From contig MNQT01000023.1 of assembly GCA_001915575.1 (NCBI GenBank), positions 62,001-126,000 on the forward strand: a DNA stretch of 64,000 nucleotides. Direction: 5' to 3'. The position numbers and the translations under genes were made by a program. The notes below the pieces were generated by a model that was given only the letters and a program-made list of their open reading frames with translations, searched no databases and had not been told where the DNA came from. Of this stretch, positions 36,291-44,596 are shown piece by piece. How positions within the stretch are numbered: position 1 is the stretch's first letter; the number at the start of each line of letters is the position of its first letter. This DNA comes from Bacteroides sp. CAG:1060_57_27. GTDB lineage: Bacteria > Bacteroidota > Bacteroidia > Bacteroidales > UBA932.

Positions 36291-37352
36291 ATGAGACTTC
36301 GTTCTGACATCTGTCTGTCATGCATCCCGTTCACGGCAGGCGTCGCCCTCCCGTCCCTGCTCCCGGAACATCTGCACGCCGCCGCTGCCACGGTCTCCCT
36401 GCCCTGCGCCATAGTGTCTGCTCTGTGCTTCCTGCACGACGGGCGCAGGAAGGCGTTCATACTGTCGGCACTGCTGTTCGCAGGGATATTCTGCCAATGC
36501 TGCTCGGGGCTGGGAGTCAGCGTGCACACGGGAGGAGGCATCGCGGAAAAGGCAATGGACCGGCTCTGCGCCCGGATAGACTCGCTGGAGTTCAGGCACG
36601 CAGGGACGGGAGGGCTCGTCAAGGCCCTCGTGACGGGCAGGAAAGACGGCCTGGATCCGGCCACGGTGGAGGCGTTCCGCATCTGCGGCACCTCGCACAT
36701 ACTCGCACTTTCCGGCATGCACCTCTGCGTGCTGTACGCCATGATCTCCACAGCCCTGTCATGGACAGGCGGCAACCGCACGGCACTCGCGGCAAGGAGC
36801 ATCCTGTCCGTACTGCTGTGCTCGTGCTATTGCGCGATGGCAGGTTCGGGAGAGTCCCTCGTAAGGGCAGTGCTGTTCGTATGCGTGAACGAGGCGGCAA
36901 GGAACTTCCCGGGCAGAAGACGGCTGGGCGGGAACGTGTTCTGCGCCGCACTGACGGTACAGCTGATAATAGACCCGGGAGCCGTCAGGTCCGTAGGATT
37001 CCAGCTGTCCTATCTGTCCGTACTGGCAATAATAACGCTGTATCCGAAACTCGACGCTCTCGTCCGCGCAGAAGACGGACGGGCCGTGAAGAAGATATGG
37101 TCGGCCGCGGCGCTGAGCATATCCTGCCAGCTGTACACGGCACCGGCGGTGCTGTGGTATTTCAGGAGCTTCCCTCCCTATTTTCTGATAAGCAACCTTA
37201 TAGGAGTCCCCCTCAGCACCGCGCTGATGATCGTTTCGATAATATGCATACTGCTGAGCCTGCCGGGAATATGCCCGGATATGATGTTGAGGCTCACCGA
37301 ACTGCTCTCACAGGCACTGATCCTGACGATGGATACGGTCAGCGGGTTTTGA
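36291..37352 (+). CDS. Minimal ComEC/Rec2-family membrane protein
   Basis: A 353-residue polytopic membrane protein matching the Competence (ComEC core) domain, with the signature TSHILALSGMHLCVLY and about eight to nine TM helices. Full ComEC proteins are about 700 residues and carry an N-terminal DUF4131 OB-like domain and often a C-terminal metallo-beta-lactamase-like domain. Both are absent or vestigial here, and the stop at 37352 is followed at once by a convergent gene. ComEC forms the inner-membrane channel for transforming DNA. Whether this short form moves DNA is uncertain, and no other competence gene is seen nearby. Confidence 0.75.
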   Translation: MRLRSDICLSCIPFTAGVALPSLLPEHLHAAAATVSLPCAIVSALCFLHDGRRKAFILSALLFAGIFCQCCSGLGVSVHTGGGIAEKAMDRLCARIDSLEFRHAGTGGLVKALVTGRKDGLDPATVEAFRICGTSHILALSGMHLCVLYAMISTALSWTGGNRTALAARSILSVLLCSCYCAMAGSGESLVRAVLFVCVNEAARNFPGRRRLGGNVFCAALTVQLIIDPGAVRSVGFQLSYLSVLAIITLYPKLDALVRAEDGRAVKKIWSAAALSISCQLYTAPAVLWYFRSFPPYFLISNLIGVPLSTALMIVSIICILLSLPGICPDMMLRLTELLSQALILTMDTVSGF

Positions 37353-37362
37353 CGGAGCCTTA

Positions 37363-38391
37363 CTACTCCGCATCCCTGACACAGCGTACCGAGGCGGCAA
37401 GGCCCTTCTTGTCGGCCTCGAACCTGTAGACTATGTCCTTTTCCACATAGATATAGCGCAGCACACCCTTGTCGCCGGCATCCTCGGAAGTCCAGAATGC
37501 GGCATAGGAATAGACATTGCCGAAGTTGTAGCCGTCGACGGACATCACGGCATAGCCTGCAGGCATCACCGACAGGCGGGATGCATCGGTCACCTTGACT
37601 TCGGGCCAGTACTCCCACATCCTCGTGCCGTTGAAATAGAGATCAGCCATGAGTGCCCCTGCCAGTCCCTTGAAATCAGACCCGGGCTCCGGCTCTCCGC
37701 CGCTGCCGTATTCACGCGCCAGTTCGAGCCAGTCCTCTTCGGAAGGGAGCCTCCACCCGGGAGGGCATGCGGTCTGCGCCTCCTCCCAGCTGTAATAGCG
37801 GCCGAACACCCCGTCCATAACGTCGCAGTCCTCATATGCGACTCCTGCGCCGCCCCAGGCAAGGTTCGTACGCATCCAGTAGGTGTCGCCGCAGCGCACA
37901 TAACTGTAGTCCACCGGGATATCCTCCCTAGTGTCGGTATACAGCAGATCGTCGTCATGGTTCACGAACCCGGTTATGGAGCCGTTTCCGTCGAAACCGC
38001 TCTTGACCACGGTCATTTCGGCCTCGGCCGTCGTCCCGTAATACTTGTCGCTCGCAGAGGCTCCGAAGAGCAGCGTGACGGGGCCGAGAGTGTCGGAGAC
38101 AGTCACGGTATATACAGGCACAAGGATATTCCCCTGGGGATCGACGACGGTGTCGGACTTCTCGGTGAAAGGATTGTTGAAATAGTAGCCCAGAGGACCG
38201 CCGTCCCCTCTCGATACCGTCATCAGAGACTCGACATCGAACTCCATTACCGAACCGGGAGCGACATACGCAGGAACCGACAGCGTCAGATCGCCGTCGA
38301 GGAACTCCCTGGTGGTGGATTCCGGTTTCTTGCATCCTGCTGCAAGCACGGCCAGCACGGCAGCAAATATGAATATCCTTGACAATTTCAT
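37363..38391 (-). CDS. FISUMP-domain lipoprotein
   Basis: A 342-residue lipoprotein with lipidated Cys20 (MKLSRIFIFAAVLAVLAAGC) and a C-terminal Fibrobacter succinogenes major paralogous (FISUMP) domain, recognised by GRYYSWEEAQTACPPGWRLPSEEDWLEL, AGYAVMSVDGYNFGNVYSYAAFWTSE and AASVRCVRD. The first half is a beta-rich region with no named domain. FISUMP proteins are common surface or fimbria-like lipoproteins of Bacteroidota with no defined activity. I chose the ATG at 38391 because it starts the signal peptide and follows the TACCTTTG promoter box at 38414-38421. Confidence 0.83.
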   Translation of the reverse strand: MKLSRIFIFAAVLAVLAAGCKKPESTTREFLDGDLTLSVPAYVAPGSVMEFDVESLMTVSRGDGGPLGYYFNNPFTEKSDTVVDPQGNILVPVYTVTVSDTLGPVTLLFGASASDKYYGTTAEAEMTVVKSGFDGNGSITGFVNHDDDLLYTDTREDIPVDYSYVRCGDTYWMRTNLAWGGAGVAYEDCDVMDGVFGRYYSWEEAQTACPPGWRLPSEEDWLELAREYGSGGEPEPGSDFKGLAGALMADLYFNGTRMWEYWPEVKVTDASRLSVMPAGYAVMSVDGYNFGNVYSYAAFWTSEDAGDKGVLRYIYVEKDIVYRFEADKKGLAASVRCVRDAE

Positions 38392-38413
38392 ACTGTTCCT
38401 GAAATAAATCTCA

Positions 38414-38463
38414 CAAAGGTAATCAAAACCCGAGAGCAGCGCAACCAAAAACAGTTAACTTTG
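38414..38463. promoter_or_regulatory. Divergent promoters of FISUMP and ApbE genes
   Basis: TACCTTTG (38421-38414, minus) serves the FISUMP lipoprotein gene and TAACTTTG (38456-38463, plus) the ApbE gene. Both match TAnnTTTG. Confidence 0.6.
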
Positions 38464-38485
38464 TACAAATATTTTGCCGTATATC

Positions 38486-39448
38486 ATGAAAGGACTCATA
38501 AAATTCATTCTCCCCGCAATCGCGGCTCTGGGCATGCTCTCCTGCAGCGGCACGGCAGGTAAATACGAGACCTTCACAGGATACGCCCAGGGCGGCGTAT
38601 ACAGCGTAAGGGCCAACATGCATGGCGTTCACACCCCGCCGCAGGAAATCGCAGAGACCATAGACTCCCTGCTCGCCGGGATAGACTTCAGCATCTCCGG
38701 ATACAACCACGGCTCGCTCCTGAGCCGGCGCAACGCCGGAGAGCAGATCACTCCGGACAGGCATTTCTCGGCGCTGCTGGAACTTTCCCGGAAGTACGGT
38801 GAAATGACTGACGGCGCATTCGACGTATACAGCGGCCCGCTCTTCGACATCTGGGGATTCGGCTTCACCGCCGACAGCCTTCCTTCGGACGAGAGGATAG
38901 AACAGGCGATGCGCGACAGCCGAGCAGGCAAAATACTGAACTTCAATGCCATAGCACAGGGATACAGCTGCGATGTCGTAGCCTCCTACCTGTACTCGAT
39001 AGGTGTGGAGGACATGCTCGTAGACATAGGGGAGATATACTGCGATGGAGTCAACCCTTCCGGCGAGGGCTGGAAGATAGGCATAGACAACCCGGTGGAC
39101 GGCAACAATACTCCCGGAAAAGACATACGCGCGGTCTGGTCCTCTGAAGGGAAGGCCTGCGGGATAGTCACTTCCGGCAACTACCGCAAGTTCTATGTCA
39201 AGGACGGGCGCAAGTACGCGCATACCATAGACCCCCGCACCGGCAGGCCGGTAACGCATAACCTGCTCAGCGCCACGATAGTCGCGCCAACGGCGGCCGA
39301 GGCGGACGCGATAGCCACGGCCTGCATGGTCATGGGACCCGAAAAGGCCAGGGCATTCATCGAAGAGCACGAGGGGCTCGAGGCGTTCCTCGTCAGCGAC
39401 GACGGAGTCTGGGCATCGGAGGGTTTCACGCTGCTCGAAGAAAAATAA
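38486..39448 (+). CDS. apbE: FAD:protein FMN transferase (ApbE)
   Basis: ApbE covalently attaches FMN, taken from FAD, to threonines of target flavoproteins such as NqrB, NqrC and RnfG outside the cytoplasm. The 320-residue lipoprotein has a signal ending LGMLSC (Cys19). It shows the SISGYNHGSLLSRRN, TDGAFDVYSGPLFDIWGFG, LVDIGEIYCDG and HTIDPRTGRPV motifs, the last being the Mg-FAD signature. The NxGG-type segment is changed to DIGE. The ATG at 38486 begins the signal peptide; a TTG four codons upstream is unlikely. No Nqr or Rnf genes are in the window. Confidence 0.9.
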   Translation: MKGLIKFILPAIAALGMLSCSGTAGKYETFTGYAQGGVYSVRANMHGVHTPPQEIAETIDSLLAGIDFSISGYNHGSLLSRRNAGEQITPDRHFSALLELSRKYGEMTDGAFDVYSGPLFDIWGFGFTADSLPSDERIEQAMRDSRAGKILNFNAIAQGYSCDVVASYLYSIGVEDMLVDIGEIYCDGVNPSGEGWKIGIDNPVDGNNTPGKDIRAVWSSEGKACGIVTSGNYRKFYVKDGRKYAHTIDPRTGRPVTHNLLSATIVAPTAAEADAIATACMVMGPEKARAFIEEHEGLEAFLVSDDGVWASEGFTLLEEK

Positions 39449-39584
39449 GGTCTGTCCCCGGTGCCGTGCCCAGCATAAAGGCCTCCGAAGGCGACAGCGC
39501 AATACTATCCAGAACCTGAAGGACAACAGACGGTACAGGGTAAGGGCCGTGCTTGCATTCTGAGACAGGAAAATATCACAGGTT
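39449..39584. other. Intergenic, no feature recognised
   Basis: The 136-bp gap between apbE and the next lipoprotein gene shows only a short GGCCTCC/GGC dyad and a weak GTCTG/CAGAC pairing. I see no consensus promoter box or gene. Confidence 0.5.
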
Positions 39585-40082
39585 ATGAAAAAGATTCTAT
39601 TCGCAATGGCCATGGCCGCCGCGGCAGCCGCCTTGAGTTCATGTGAAGGCCGCGACAACGAAGGGCCTGCATACGATGTGGATGTAGAGGCGGCAATACT
39701 TGGCATCGACTATTACGGAGAGTACGACTCGGGTGTGGGGAATTATTGCCTATATCTGAGCGACAAGGGTTTCCACGGCGAAGACGAACTTTTCTATCCC
39801 GACGCGTTCTATTATATAGGCGACATGTACGGTGCGGTCTCTGAAAGCGCGCAGGTGAAACTGCCGTCCGGGACATTCTCATACTCATACAGCATGTATT
39901 ACGAGACAGACGAGGAAGCAATAAGGATAGAAGACTCCGTGCTGGAGTTCGAATCCGGCACTCTGAGCGTGTCGTGGGAAGGCGACGACTGCGTGGTGGA
40001 ACTGATCGCCCTCACTTCCGACGGGAAATCGAGGCATGTCACCTTCAGGGGACAGCCGGAAGTGAACGATTATTCGGAATAA
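39585..40082 (+). CDS. Small hypothetical lipoprotein
   Basis: A 165-residue protein with a lipoprotein signal (MKKILFAMAMAAAAAALSSC, Cys20). The mature part is strongly acidic and rich in Tyr, Ser and Asp, with short alternating strands suggesting a beta-sandwich. No domain is recognised. It resembles in composition the small lipoprotein at 5103-5684. The stop codon is embedded in a 12-bp hairpin. It is probably a surface or periplasmic lipoprotein of unknown function. Confidence 0.7.
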   Translation: MKKILFAMAMAAAAAALSSCEGRDNEGPAYDVDVEAAILGIDYYGEYDSGVGNYCLYLSDKGFHGEDELFYPDAFYYIGDMYGAVSESAQVKLPSGTFSYSYSMYYETDEEAIRIEDSVLEFESGTLSVSWEGDDCVVELIALTSDGKSRHVTFRGQPEVNDYSE

Positions 40083-40099
40083 TCCAGATTATTCCGAAT
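40072..40099 (+). terminator. Hairpin over the stop codon of the small lipoprotein gene
   Basis: ATTCGGAATAAT (40072-40083) pairs perfectly with ATTATTCCGAAT (40088-40099) around CCAG. The stem contains the TAA stop codon. The element is symmetric and AT-rich with only CTTTG after it, so it may be a terminator or a regulatory dyad for the exonuclease gene downstream. Confidence 0.5.
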
Positions 40100-40136
40100 C
40101 TTTGCATTAAAGAGGCGAAGTCTCGGGTACCATAAT

Positions 40137-40637
40137 ATGAAAAATTTTGCGGCGATAGATTTCGAGACGGCCAACGGGTGCCGTTCCAGCGTGTGCAGCG
40201 TCGGGGTCGTCATTGTGGAAGACAACAAGATAGCAGACCGGTTCTACAGTCTAATCCATCCGGTTCCGGACTATTACTCGTATTGGAACACTCAGATCCA
40301 CGGACTGACGGCGGAATCGACAATGACGGCACCGGCTTTCCCTGAGGTATGGGAAAAGGTCAGTGCGCTCATAGGGGACCTGCCGCTCGTCGCCCACAAC
40401 AGCCCTTTCGACGAGGGCTGTCTGAAAGCGGTCTTCGGAGTATACGGAATGACTTATCCGGATTATAAATTTTACTGCACCTGCAGGGCATCGAGGACGG
40501 TTTTGGGCAGACAGCTGCCCAATCATCAGCTGCAGACCGTCGCACAATATTACGGCTATGACCTGCGGAACCATCACCACGCCCTGGCCGATGCCGAAGC
40601 CTGCGCCAGGATTGCGATTGAAATCCTGGATTTCTGA
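40137..40637 (+). CDS. DnaQ-like 3'-5' exonuclease
   Basis: A 166-residue DEDDh exonuclease-fold protein. Exo I is AIDFETANGCRSS with D8 and E10, Exo II lies in LVAHNSPFDEGCL, and Exo III is HHHALADAEACARIAIEIL with the catalytic His and Asp. It lacks any fused domain and is the size of stand-alone DnaQ-like or RNase T-like nucleases. It could proofread DNA or trim RNA. No consensus promoter is seen; the nearest match, GAATCTTTG, overlaps the hairpin before it. Confidence 0.87.
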   Translation: MKNFAAIDFETANGCRSSVCSVGVVIVEDNKIADRFYSLIHPVPDYYSYWNTQIHGLTAESTMTAPAFPEVWEKVSALIGDLPLVAHNSPFDEGCLKAVFGVYGMTYPDYKFYCTCRASRTVLGRQLPNHQLQTVAQYYGYDLRNHHHALADAEACARIAIEILDF

Positions 40638-40774
40638 AACCGAAGCATTCTCAAAATCTCCTTTTTATCTATGCAGATTTGAAGTGCTGCTGCAAAATTA
40701 CGGAAACAACCTACGATTCTCCATAATATCCCTACCCTCTCCCACCCTATCATATTCTTGTGCTGCTCATGCTT

Positions 40775-40841
40775 TGCCGGTGTATATGCCTTCGGGGACT
40801 GTTCTCCAGGGTTATGTCCCCCGAAGGCATATACACCGGCA
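40775..40841 (+). repeat. Long hairpin repeat, copy A
   Basis: A 23-bp perfect stem (40775-40797 with 40819-40841), extended by 2 bp past a bulged C, closes on the apical sequence CTGTTCTCCAGGGTTATG (40799-40816). The loop and the stem base (TGTATATG paired with CATATACA) are shared with copies B and C near tRNA-Gln, while the middle of the stem differs and stays paired. There is no T run after it. Confidence 0.75.
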
Positions 40842-40919
40842 ACACACATTACTGCCAACAGTCCTGAGATATTGCGGAGAATCATGAGATAAATCTATCC
40901 GTATGTTGGCGAGTTTTCC

Positions 40920-40927
40920 TATCTTTG
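40920..40927 (+). promoter_or_regulatory. Promoter -7 box of the DUF4290-ftsK-lolA operon
   Basis: TATCTTTG on the plus strand matches TAnnTTTG, 12 bp before the ATG at 40939. Confidence 0.65.
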
Positions 40928-40938
40928 CAGTTTAAGTT

Positions 40939-41619
40939 ATGGATATGGAGAACAACGATTTCAATACGACCGGGCTGGACTACAACACATCGAGGGAAAA
41001 GATGGCCATGCCCGAATACGGACGCAACGTACTCAGGATGGTGGAGCACCTGCGCGGGATTCCAGACAGGCAGAAGCGCACGGAGCAGGCCTACGCCGTC
41101 GTAAGGGTCATGGAGACGCTCAACCCGCAGGTCCACCAGCAGGAGAACTTCGAACACAAGCTCTGGGACCAGCTGTACATGATAGCAGGCTTCGACCTGG
41201 ACATCGACGCCCCCTATCCCTGTCCCGTGGCCGAAGAGTTCACAAAGAACCCCGTCACCATACCCATGAAAAGCACCAAGGTCAAGGCCGCGCACTACGG
41301 CCGCAACATCGAGAGCATAATCGGGCTGCTGTGCAGCGAGCCGGACGGGGAAGTCAAGACGGAAATGATACGCAACCTCGCTGTCTACATGCGCCAGCAG
41401 TATCTGATCTGGAACAAGGACAGCGTTTCCGACGAGACTATCTTCAACGACATAGAGAAGCTCTCCGACTACAGGCTCAAGGTTCCCGAAGGGCTGGTGC
41501 TGGGCAAGATCGCCAGCGACGCCAACTTCTCGCGCCCCGGACTCGGGATCAACGTAGGACAGGCCGCAGGCAAGAACCGCCGCCAGAAGAATATCCACAG
41601 GATGGGCAAGAAGAAATGA
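40939..41619 (+). CDS. DUF4290 family protein
   Basis: A 226-residue cytosolic protein of the DUF4290 family, found across Bacteroidota. The family-like segments are LDYNTSREKMAMPEYGRNVLRMVEHL and HYGRNIESIIGLLC, two related repeats centred on YGRN. The C-terminal 30 residues are basic (GKNRRQKNIHRMGKKK), which might bind nucleic acid. No function is known. It is the first gene of an operon, overlaps ftsK by ATGA, and may therefore act with cell division or chromosome segregation, but that is only context. Confidence 0.86.
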   Translation: MDMENNDFNTTGLDYNTSREKMAMPEYGRNVLRMVEHLRGIPDRQKRTEQAYAVVRVMETLNPQVHQQENFEHKLWDQLYMIAGFDLDIDAPYPCPVAEEFTKNPVTIPMKSTKVKAAHYGRNIESIIGLLCSEPDGEVKTEMIRNLAVYMRQQYLIWNKDSVSDETIFNDIEKLSDYRLKVPEGLVLGKIASDANFSRPGLGINVGQAAGKNRRQKNIHRMGKKK

Positions 41620-44117
41620 GAATCTGGAACAGCTGGGACGAGGAGCAGAGAGAATCGGCCGTAAGGATCACCGGAATCTGTATCGCGGTACTTACGGTCT
41701 TCATTCTCATTTCTACGGTCTCGTACCTTTTCAGCTGGAAGCAGGACATGAGCCTGCTTTCGGCAGACGGACAGGAACTTGCAGCAGACGATATAGGCAA
41801 TGCCGCAGGCAGGCTCGGATTCAGGACCGGGCATCTGCTCGTGGGAGAGCTGTTCGGTCTGGGCAGCCTGGCTCTGCCGCTGATTCTCGGAGCCCTGTCC
41901 GTAAGGCTGCTCGCACGGAAGTGGCACTACTCCCTGCTCAAGACTTTCCTTGCGGCCCTGTTCGGTGCGCTGCTGTCTTCCCTGCTGCTTGCATACTGCG
42001 GACACCTCGCGGGAATCGACACGGTGTTCGGAGGAGGGCTCGGCGGCCGCTGCGGCACGACCCTCGTACTCTGGGCGGAAGTGCAGTTCGGAGCGGCGGT
42101 GACGGGACTGCTGATCGTCCTTCTCATAGCAGTATATTTCTTCTTCCTGTCCAGAAGGTTCTGCCGCTGGCTGTCCTCTCTCGGCAGGAGCCGGGAACAC
42201 CGCAGGAAGGGAAAGGCAGAAGATAAAGTCCGGGCAGCGGGCTGCAGCACCCCGGAAGCCGGGACGCCGGCTGAGGCAGGCACGGATGAGGAAGGTTCCG
42301 TTCTGCAGGCGCAGGATCCGGCCGGAGAAGCAAAGCCGGTATCCGGGGACGGGCAGACTGCCGCGGAAACCCTGGAACGGACTGCCATGACGGAGACTGA
42401 TACTTCCGTATCTGAAACGAAGGAAGCCGCTACGGGGGCAGAGCCCGGCACCGGAAGCGCCGAGGGCGGGAACTTCGAGATAATCCACGATGATTCACTC
42501 AACGCAGAAGTCAAGGAGGAACTCAAGCCAATCGACAACCGTCTCGACCCTCCCGACGGACTTCCCTACTTCGACTTCCCTCCCAGCCTGGAGATGCTCC
42601 AGTCCTACGCATCCAGCCGGTACGAGGTGTCGAGCGACGAGCTCACGCGCAACAACAACAAGATACGCACGACCCTTGCGAACTACCGCATACAGGTAAC
42701 CGATGTCAAGGCCAAGGTGGGGCCCACGGTAACGCTGTACAAGGTCTACCCCGCCCCGGGCGTCAAGATCGCCGACATCAAGAAACTCCAGGAAGACATA
42801 GCCATGTCGCTCAACGCAAAGGGCGTCAGGGTCGTCACCCTGTCCGATTCCGTGGGCATAGAGGTGGCCAACGACCACTCGTCGATAGTATCGCTGAAGT
42901 CGCTGCTGAACGACGGCGCATTCCGCTCCAGCAAGGCCGAGTTGCCCGTCGCGATAGGCTACACCATTACGCAGACCGTGAAGGTATTCGACCTGGCGGA
43001 CGCCCCGCACCTTCTGATAGCCGGAGCGACGAAGCAGGGCAAGTCGGTATGCCTCAACGTGATAGTATCGTCCCTACTGTACTCGAAGCATCCTTCCGAA
43101 CTCAAGTTCGTGTTCATAGACCCCAAGAGGGTGGAGTTCACCGCCTACGCATCGCTACTGCAGCACTACCTGGCAGTACTGCCCGACGCCGGCTCTCAGG
43201 AGGAGGAAGAGGCGCGCGCGATAGTCAAGCAGCCCAAGGATGCCGAGAAGATACTGCGCTCGCTGTGCACGGAAATGGACGAAAGGTACGACCTGCTCAG
43301 CCGTGCCGGAGTCAACAACATCAAGCTCTATAACCAGAAGTACAAGGACCGCCGGCTGCGGCCTGACCAGGGGCACCGTTACCTGCCGTACCTCGTGGTC
43401 ATCATAGACGAGTATGCAGACCTCACGATGACCCAGGGCGCAGCCCCCGAATCCAAGGCGCTCGGCAGGAGCATAACGAACTCCGTGGTGAGGCTTGCGC
43501 AGAAGGGCCGTGCCGCAGGACTCCATGTGATACTCGCGACCCAGAGGCCTTCGGTGGATGTCATCTCCGGACTCATCAAGAGCAACTTCCCTATGCGCAT
43601 AGCCTTCAGGACAGCGTCCAGGACCGACTCCTCGACGATACTCGACACCCCCGGAGCCGAAAAGCTGATAGGAAACGGCGACATGCTGTTCTCGCCCGGG
43701 CTCGAGACTGAGCGCATACAGTGCGGATATATCTCCGGAAGCGAGACAGAGACCCTGACACGCTCGATATCGGAGCAGAAAGGTTACGGAAGGTCGTACA
43801 ACACGCCGTACTATCTGCCCGAAGTGTCCGAATCCGGCTCGGACGGCTCAGGTTCAGATCCCGGCAGCATAGACATGCACAGTCTCGACAGCCGCTTCGA
43901 AGAGGCCGCGAGAATGGTGGTGACTTCCCAGAGAGGCTCGACCTCGGACCTGCAGCGCAAGCTCGGCATGGGCTACGCAAGGGCGGGAAAGGTCATGGAC
44001 CAGCTCGAGGCAGCAGGCATAGTAGGCCCCCAGGAAGGCTCCAAGCCGCGTCAGGTGCTGATAGGCGACCTCGACTCGCTCGAACCCATACTCGACGCAT
44101 ATCTGCACAAAGGATGA
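41616..44117 (+). CDS. ftsK: DNA translocase FtsK
   Basis: FtsK is the septum-located DNA pump that clears chromosome ends and activates XerCD recombination at dif. The 833-residue protein has an N-terminal membrane part with about four TM helices (residues 20-180), a low-complexity Glu/Ala/Thr-rich linker (about 190-290), the RecA-like motor with Walker A GATKQGKS near residue 469 and Walker B VVIIDEYADLT near 597, and a C-terminal gamma winged helix (VVTSQRGSTSDLQRKLGMGYARAGKVMDQLE) that reads KOPS. The ATG at 41616 overlaps the DUF4290 stop. It is followed by lolA, as in many bacteria. Confidence 0.95.
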   Translation: MRIWNSWDEEQRESAVRITGICIAVLTVFILISTVSYLFSWKQDMSLLSADGQELAADDIGNAAGRLGFRTGHLLVGELFGLGSLALPLILGALSVRLLARKWHYSLLKTFLAALFGALLSSLLLAYCGHLAGIDTVFGGGLGGRCGTTLVLWAEVQFGAAVTGLLIVLLIAVYFFFLSRRFCRWLSSLGRSREHRRKGKAEDKVRAAGCSTPEAGTPAEAGTDEEGSVLQAQDPAGEAKPVSGDGQTAAETLERTAMTETDTSVSETKEAATGAEPGTGSAEGGNFEIIHDDSLNAEVKEELKPIDNRLDPPDGLPYFDFPPSLEMLQSYASSRYEVSSDELTRNNNKIRTTLANYRIQVTDVKAKVGPTVTLYKVYPAPGVKIADIKKLQEDIAMSLNAKGVRVVTLSDSVGIEVANDHSSIVSLKSLLNDGAFRSSKAELPVAIGYTITQTVKVFDLADAPHLLIAGATKQGKSVCLNVIVSSLLYSKHPSELKFVFIDPKRVEFTAYASLLQHYLAVLPDAGSQEEEEARAIVKQPKDAEKILRSLCTEMDERYDLLSRAGVNNIKLYNQKYKDRRLRPDQGHRYLPYLVVIIDEYADLTMTQGAAPESKALGRSITNSVVRLAQKGRAAGLHVILATQRPSVDVISGLIKSNFPMRIAFRTASRTDSSTILDTPGAEKLIGNGDMLFSPGLETERIQCGYISGSETETLTRSISEQKGYGRSYNTPYYLPEVSESGSDGSGSDPGSIDMHSLDSRFEEAARMVVTSQRGSTSDLQRKLGMGYARAGKVMDQLEAAGIVGPQEGSKPRQVLIGDLDSLEPILDAYLHKG

Positions 44118-44596
44118 AAAGACTTCCCGCGATAATCCTGGCAGTGCTACTTTCCGCCTGCCTTCCCTGCCGCAGCGCTTTCGCAGCCGGGGCATACGGC
44201 CCGCAGCAGGACTCCAGGGCGATTGCCGAAGAGATTCTTTCGCGCCTCGGCCAGGAGCGCGTTCAGCTCAGGTATAGCTGCACGGTAGACTCGGGAACGA
44301 AGCTGGACATAAGCGGCACGCTCGTCGCGCAGGGAGAATGCTACCGAGCAGAAGGCAACGGCCTCGTAATAATAAGCAACGGAGAACTGCGCTGGACCGT
44401 AGACCCCGCAGCGAAGGAAGTCTACATAGAGCATACCTCCGGAGTGGAAGAAGTGCTGTCGTACCGCGACAGCCTAATCGAACTGGAGCTGTCCGATGTG
44501 CAGTACCTTCCCCAGACGGAAGACGGCTCGGAGTTCAACTTCGACTGCTCGGCGCTCGACGGGGAGTGGATAATCACAGACCTGCGCGGGGAATGA
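44114..44596 (+). CDS. LolA-like outer-membrane lipoprotein carrier
   Basis: A 160-residue periplasmic protein with a signal peptide (about 1-24, ending RSAFA) and a LolA-like half-barrel. The strands around ISGTLVAQGECYRAEGNGLVIISNGELRWTVDPAAKEVYIEH match the family pattern in which the barrel cradles lipoprotein acyl chains. It is shorter than E. coli LolA (about 180 mature residues) and seems reduced at its C terminus. The start overlaps the ftsK stop by ATGA, and the ftsK-lolA order supports the call. The end overlaps the convergent transglycosylase gene by 23 bp. Confidence 0.8.
   Translation: MKRLPAIILAVLLSACLPCRSAFAAGAYGPQQDSRAIAEEILSRLGQERVQLRYSCTVDSGTKLDISGTLVAQGECYRAEGNGLVIISNGELRWTVDPAAKEVYIEHTSGVEEVLSYRDSLIELELSDVQYLPQTEDGSEFNFDCSALDGEWIITDLRGE

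Larger units (their letters stand above)
40638..40938. other. 301-bp intergenic with long hairpin and promoter
   Basis: The first 135 bp show no feature beyond AT-rich stretches. A 67-bp hairpin lies at 40775-40841 and the promoter of the DUF4290-ftsK operon at 40920-40927. A minus-strand open frame across the hairpin is not supported as a gene. Confidence 0.6.

Noticed and set aside
37352..37378. CGGAG/CTCCG dyad between the ComEC-like and FISUMP genes as a bidirectional terminator
   Set aside because: The stem is only 5 bp and lacks T tracts on either side.
40574..40885. Minus-strand open frame of 103 codons with a signal-like start across hairpin A
   Set aside because: It runs antisense into the exonuclease gene, crosses the palindrome, and has no consensus promoter box; the signal-like look comes from a short hydrophobic stretch.
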